Source: Oscillospiraceae bacterium
GTDB lineage: Bacteria; Bacillota; Clostridia; Oscillospirales; Acutalibacteraceae
DNA: 8,648 nt
NCBI GenBank assembly: GCA_021640185.1
Contig: JAJXDX010000021.1
Coordinates: 4,786-13,433 of the forward strand
Direction: 5' to 3'
This document shows positions 5,904-8,648 of the stretch, piece by piece; the first letter of the stretch is position 1; each line of letters starts with the position of its first letter. Under the pieces are notes generated by a model, which was given only the letters and a program-made list of their open reading frames with translations, ran no database searches and was not told where the DNA came from. Both the position numbers and the translations under genes were made by a program.

Positions 5904-7199
5904 ATGAACGGACAGGATGTGATGTTGGCGGTGCTGCTGGTGCTGTCTGTCGGCACGGCGGTGCTGTCGGCCGTGCTGCTGATCCGGCAAAACGCGCTGC
6001 TGCGGCGGCAGAACGAGGACGACCGCCGCCGTCAGGCGCTGGAGGACAAGCTGACCGCCCTGCAGAGCGAGCTGTTGCGCGAGCAGCGCGACAGCCGGGA
6101 GGAGAGCGCCCGCACGATCCGCGACAGCGTGCAGGGCCTAAGTCAAGTGCTGCTGACCGCGCAAAACGGCGCCAACCGGCAGATGACCGAGCAGTTAGAG
6201 GCGATCCGCCGCGCCGTGACGGAGCAGCTGACGCAGATCCGGCAGGAAAACGACCGCCAGATGGATCAGATGCGCCGCACGGTGGACGAAAAGCTGCAAA
6301 AAACGCTGGACGAGCGGATCAGCCAATCGTTTCGCTTGGTCAACGAGCGACTGCAGCAGGTGTACGCCGGCTTGGGCGAGATGCGCACGCTGGCCAGCGG
6401 CGTCGGCGACCTCAAAAAGGTGCTCTCCAACGTCAAAACGCGCGGCGTATTGGGCGAGATCCAGCTGGGCGCGATCTTGGAGCAGATCCTCTCGCCCGAG
6501 CAGTACGCCGCCAACGTCAAAACGAAGCCGAACAGCACCAACGTCGTCGAATACGCCGTGCGCCTGCCCGGTCAGGGCGGCGACGACGGCGACGCGCCTG
6601 TCTGGCTGCCGATCGACGCGAAGTTCCCGGCGGATGCCTACACGCAGCTGCTCGATGCTTACGACACCGGCGACCCGGAGCAAGTCCGCGCGGCCGGCGC
6701 GGTGCTGGAGCAGCGGATCCGCTCCTTCGCGCGCGACATCCGCGATAAATACCTCGCCCCGCCGTACACCACCGATTTCGGCATCATGTTCCTGCCGATC
6801 GAGGGGCTGTATGCCGAGGTCGTGCGCCGCGGCATGATCGAGCCGCTCACGCGCGAGTTCCATGTCAATATCGCCGGGCCGACCACCATGGCCGCACTGC
6901 TCAACAGCCTGCAGATGGGCTTCCGCACGCTGGCGATCCAAAAGCGCAGCAGCGAGGTCTGGAAGGTGCTTGGCGCGGTCAAGACCGAGTTCGACAAATT
7001 CGCCTCGGCGATCGAAAGCGCGCAGCGTCGTCTGGAGCAGGCGAACGACGAATTGGACAAGCTCGTCGGCGTGCGCACCAGACAGATCCGCCGCCGTCTG
7101 GCGGGCGTCACCTCGCTGCCCGACCGGGAGGCGAGCGACCTGCTCTCCGCCGGCGACGCCGCCGACGAGGGCGGCGACGATACCGACCCGACCGCCTGA
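5904..7199 (+). CDS. rmuC: DNA recombination protein RmuC
   Basis: This 431-residue protein matches RmuC, which in E. coli limits short inverted-repeat recombination and is predicted to contain a nuclease-like core; its exact activity is unsettled. An N-terminal membrane anchor (residues 5-27) is followed by a long Gln/Glu/Arg-rich coiled coil (about 30-155) and the conserved core: VKTRGVLGEIQLGAILEQIL (177-196), WLPIDAKFP (234-242), DFGIMFLPIEGLYAEVV (291-307) and the GPTTMAALLNSLQMGFRTL region (325-343). The C-terminal 30 residues are acidic and low in complexity. Length is usual for the family. GGGGGAGG (5887-5894) precedes the ATG by 9 nt. A small hairpin (CCGGG-CACG-CCCGG) sits in the 36-nt gap before it but lacks a T-run. 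Confidence 0.95.
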   Translation: MNGQDVMLAVLLVLSVGTAVLSAVLLIRQNALLRRQNEDDRRRQALEDKLTALQSELLREQRDSREESARTIRDSVQGLSQVLLTAQNGANRQMTEQLEAIRRAVTEQLTQIRQENDRQMDQMRRTVDEKLQKTLDERISQSFRLVNERLQQVYAGLGEMRTLASGVGDLKKVLSNVKTRGVLGEIQLGAILEQILSPEQYAANVKTKPNSTNVVEYAVRLPGQGGDDGDAPVWLPIDAKFPADAYTQLLDAYDTGDPEQVRAAGAVLEQRIRSFARDIRDKYLAPPYTTDFGIMFLPIEGLYAEVVRRGMIEPLTREFHVNIAGPTTMAALLNSLQMGFRTLAIQKRSSEVWKVLGAVKTEFDKFASAIESAQRRLEQANDELDKLVGVRTRQIRRRLAGVTSLPDREASDLLSAGDAADEGGDDTDPTA

Positions 7200-7216
7200 T
7201 CTTACACATGATCCGC

Positions 7217-7249
7217 TCCCCCGCCGCATAAGCTGTGCGTGAGGGGGGA
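7217..7249 (+). promoter_or_regulatory. Possible hairpin covering the ribosome binding site of the deacetylase gene
   Basis: In the 55-nt gap between rmuC and the deacetylase gene, 7217-7222 (TCCCCC) can pair with 7244-7249 (GGGGGA), and 7225-7228 (CGCA) with 7236-7239 (TGCG) inside it. The Shine-Dalgarno sequence GAGGGGGG (7241-7248) would be largely sequestered. It may lower translation of the deacetylase relative to rmuC, or be a by-product of GC-rich sequence. Confidence 0.3.
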
Positions 7250-7254
7250 TCGGG

Positions 7255-8172
7255 ATGTATCGTATCGTTTCTTGGCCGCGGCTGCGGCAGCTCCTCGTCC
7301 TTGGACTGGCGGCCGCCGCGATCGCCGCGGCGGCGGGCGCGGCGCTCTCCGCCGGGCTGGCGGCGCAGCCGACGGCTGCCGCCGTCACGGCGGACGGCAC
7401 GGTGTGCGTGCCGATCCTGATGTACCACGGCGTGCTGGACGACAGCAGCCGGCAGGGGCAGTACGTCATCTCGCCGCAGCTGCTGGAAAGCGACCTTGCC
7501 GCCCTGCGCGACCGGGGCTACACCACCGTCCTGCTGCGCGACCTGATCGACTATGTCGACGGCCTTGCCCCGCTGCCGGAGCGCCCGATCGTACTGACGT
7601 TCGACGACGGGTATTACAACAATTATCTTTACGCCTATCCGCTGCTGCGGCGCTACGGGATGCGGGCGGTGATCTCGCCGGTCGTGTCATGGTCAGAAAA
7701 ATTCTCGCTGCAGGACAGCGACCACGCCGTGTGGTCGCACCTGACGTGGGACGAACTGCGCGAGATGGCGGACAGCGGCACGGTCGAGCTGGCCAGCCAC
7801 ACCTACGATATGCACTACTGCCGGGCAGGCATGCGCAAGGGCACGCTGCGCCGCACCGGCGAGGCGAAGGACGCCTACGCACAGGCGCTGCGCACGGATC
7901 TGCAAAAGGCGCAGCGGCTGCTTTCGGAGCACACCGGCGTCACGCCGACTGCTTTCGCCTACCCCTACGGTGCGATGTGCGCCGACGCGGCCGAGGTCAT
8001 CCGCTCGATGGGCTTTCGCGCCACCCTCAGCTGCGAGAGCCGCGTCTGCCGCATCACGCACGACCCCGAATGTCTGACGGCGCTCGGCCGCTATCTGCGC
8101 CCTGCCGGAGTGGACAGCCGGACGTATTTCGACCGGATCGATGCCGCCGTCGCCGAGGCCTGCAAAAAGTAA
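7255..8172 (+). CDS. Membrane-anchored polysaccharide deacetylase (CE4 family)
   Basis: This 305-residue protein belongs to carbohydrate esterase family 4, metal-dependent enzymes that remove acetyl groups from N-acetylated sugars in peptidoglycan or exopolysaccharide. The N-terminus (11-37) is a long Ala-rich hydrophobic segment, either a signal peptide or an anchor, so the catalytic part acts outside the membrane. Motifs: VPILMYHGV (52-60); TFDDGY (115-120) with D117 as catalytic base and D118 as metal ligand; SHTYDMH (181-187) with H182 and H187 as metal ligands; FAYPYG (234-239). The HxxxxH spacing of motif 2 recalls PgaB/IcaB-like deacetylases more than the HSxxHP of PdaA/PgdA. The start at 7255 has GAGGGGGG 6 nt upstream. 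It lies 55 nt after rmuC and 14 nt before the DUF896 gene. Substrate is unknown. Confidence 0.9.
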   Translation: MYRIVSWPRLRQLLVLGLAAAAIAAAAGAALSAGLAAQPTAAAVTADGTVCVPILMYHGVLDDSSRQGQYVISPQLLESDLAALRDRGYTTVLLRDLIDYVDGLAPLPERPIVLTFDDGYYNNYLYAYPLLRRYGMRAVISPVVSWSEKFSLQDSDHAVWSHLTWDELREMADSGTVELASHTYDMHYCRAGMRKGTLRRTGEAKDAYAQALRTDLQKAQRLLSEHTGVTPTAFAYPYGAMCADAAEVIRSMGFRATLSCESRVCRITHDPECLTALGRYLRPAGVDSRTYFDRIDAAVAEACKK

Positions 8173-8186
8173 AGGAAGGATCTGGC

Positions 8187-8405
8187 ATGACACAGGAAGG
8201 ACTTGACCGCATCAACGCTCTGGCGCGCAAAAGCCGCGAGAGCGGCCTGACCCCTGCGGAGCAGGAGGAGCAAAAGCAACTGCGCGCGCAGTATCTGGCC
8301 GATTTCCGCAAAAGCTTATTCGACCAGCTCGATCACACCACCATCGTCGACGAGCAGGGCAACAAGCGCCCGCTCCGCCGCCGCGAAGACGAACCCAAAG
8401 CATAA
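8187..8405 (+). CDS. DUF896 domain-containing protein (YnzC-type)
   Basis: This 72-residue protein matches DUF896 (YnzC/YneC-type), small helical cytoplasmic proteins of Firmicutes with unknown function; B. subtilis YneA-neighbour YnzC has been studied structurally. Family marks are RINALARKSRESGLTPAEQEEQK (8-30), the hallmark LRAQYLADFRKSL (32-44) and a DEQGN turn (55-59). AAGGAAGG (8172-8179) ends 7 nt before the ATG at 8187. The same frame is open upstream to about 7239, but that part overlaps the deacetylase gene in another frame and is a shadow, so only the 72-residue product is real. It is the last gene of the operon, 14 nt after the deacetylase stop. Confidence 0.9.
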   Translation: MTQEGLDRINALARKSRESGLTPAEQEEQKQLRAQYLADFRKSLFDQLDHTTIVDEQGNKRPLRRREDEPKA

Positions 8406-8415
8406 CGACAGCCAA

Positions 8416-8450
8416 AGCCGCCCGGACGAATGTCCGGGCGGCTATTCTTT
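8416..8450 (+). terminator. Terminator between converging DUF896 and AraC-type genes
   Basis: A perfect 12-bp stem (8416-8427 with 8432-8443) closes the loop GAAT and is followed by a T-rich tail (ATTCTTT). It begins 11 bp after the DUF896 stop. The minus-strand regulator ends 6 bp to its right, and the minus-strand reading gives TTT soon after the hairpin, so it may serve both converging genes. The T-tracts are moderate in both directions. Confidence 0.75.
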
Positions 8451-8648
8451 ATCCCCCGATCCGGCGCGCCTGCCGCCACGCCTCCGGCGATAGACCGTAG
8501 GCGCGGCAAAACGACCGGAAAAAATGCGAATAGGTCGCGTACCCGCAGCGCGCGGCGATCTCGCCGATCGGGTCGGAGGTCACCTCCAGCAGCCGCGCCG
8601 CCTCCTGCGGCATGACGTTCCCGTCCTCCGCCGCGCGCTGCGGGTACG
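8449..8648 (-). CDS. AraC-family transcriptional regulator, C-terminal part (5' end outside window)
   Basis: Only the last 65 residues are inside the window. They contain the second helix-turn-helix of an AraC/XylS-type DNA-binding domain: ARLLEVTSDPIGEIAARCGY, then ATYSHFFRSFCRAYGLSPEAW, ending in RQARRIGG and TAA at 8449-8451. The IGEIAARCGY and SHFFRSFCRAYGLSPEAWR segments are family hallmarks (canonical form IAEIA..VGF....YFSR.FKK..G.SP..YR). The sensory domain and the first helix-turn-helix lie beyond 8648, so the effector and targets cannot be guessed. The gene converges on the preceding operon and shares its terminator region. Confidence 0.88.
   Translation of the reverse strand, partial: YPQRAAEDGNVMPQEAARLLEVTSDPIGEIAARCGYATYSHFFRSFCRAYGLSPEAWRQARRIGG

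Noticed and set aside
4836..5990. Minus-strand open frame (384 codons) opposite the YesL-like gene
   Set aside because: It is His/Gln/Arg-rich and of low complexity, with no domain, and lies opposite a recognisable membrane protein gene.
6195..7469. Minus-strand open frame (424 codons) opposite rmuC
   Set aside because: It covers parts of two real genes and the gap between them and has no family motif. It is a shadow of GC-rich codon use.
7239..8186. In-frame upstream extension of the DUF896 gene
   Set aside because: This stretch overlaps the deacetylase gene in another frame and is Arg/Ala/Gly-rich nonsense; the ribosome binding site at 8172-8179 and family length place the start at 8187.
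1..8648. Search for a mobile element, CRISPR array, defence cassette, tRNA, rRNA or novel multi-gene system
   Set aside because: No transposase, integrase, regular repeats, cloverleaf or defence-type gene was seen; the content is ordinary core-chromosome genes of a spore former.

Overview
The window is very GC-rich, almost completely coding DNA with short intergenic gaps. It looks like a chromosomal segment of a high-GC, spore-forming member of the Firmicutes (class Clostridia, plausibly an Oscillospiraceae/Ruminococcaceae-type organism). The evidence is a spore-cortex-type LysM/GH18 hydrolase, a probable SpoIIM-like protein, a YesL/DUF624 protein, a DUF896 (YnzC-type) protein and a small DUF6472-type protein, together with strong Shine-Dalgarno sites and sigma-A-type promoters. 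This assignment is inference from gene content; there is no rRNA or other marker.

Layout. At the left edge (1-75) a good minus-strand promoter fires out of the window toward an unseen gene. A 16-bp terminator hairpin (76-111) closes the minus-strand Na+/phosphate cotransporter gene (123-1883), which carries a C-terminal PhoU-like domain. A 140-bp divergent intergenic region (1884-2023) separates it from a plus-strand LysM-LysM-GH18 spore peptidoglycan hydrolase (2024-3301). Two small genes follow, each with its own recognisable sigma-A promoter: a cysteine-rich 64-aa DUF6472-type protein (3353-3547) and a 141-aa YbjN-domain protein (3620-4045). The latter ends in a strong intrinsic terminator (4071-4103).

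A second plus-strand run, probably one operon, then covers 4191-8405. It contains a SpoIIM-like membrane protein, a YesL/DUF624 membrane protein, the DNA recombination protein RmuC, a membrane-anchored polysaccharide deacetylase (CE4) and a 72-aa DUF896 protein. It ends at a 12-bp hairpin (8416-8443). That hairpin also lies just past the stop codon of a minus-strand AraC-type regulator, of which only the C-terminal 65 residues (second helix-turn-helix) are inside the window.

How the genes may relate. Several products act at the cell envelope or spore (GH18 hydrolase, SpoIIM-like, YesL-like, deacetylase), the transporter exports or imports phosphate, and RmuC concerns DNA. No mobile element, CRISPR array, tRNA, rRNA, phage gene or defence system was seen. 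The window reads as ordinary core chromosome. The points worth a second look are mainly regulatory: a recurring extended -10 element, a direct repeat in the divergent region, a palindrome inside a promoter spacer, and promoter positions that fix or challenge start codons.
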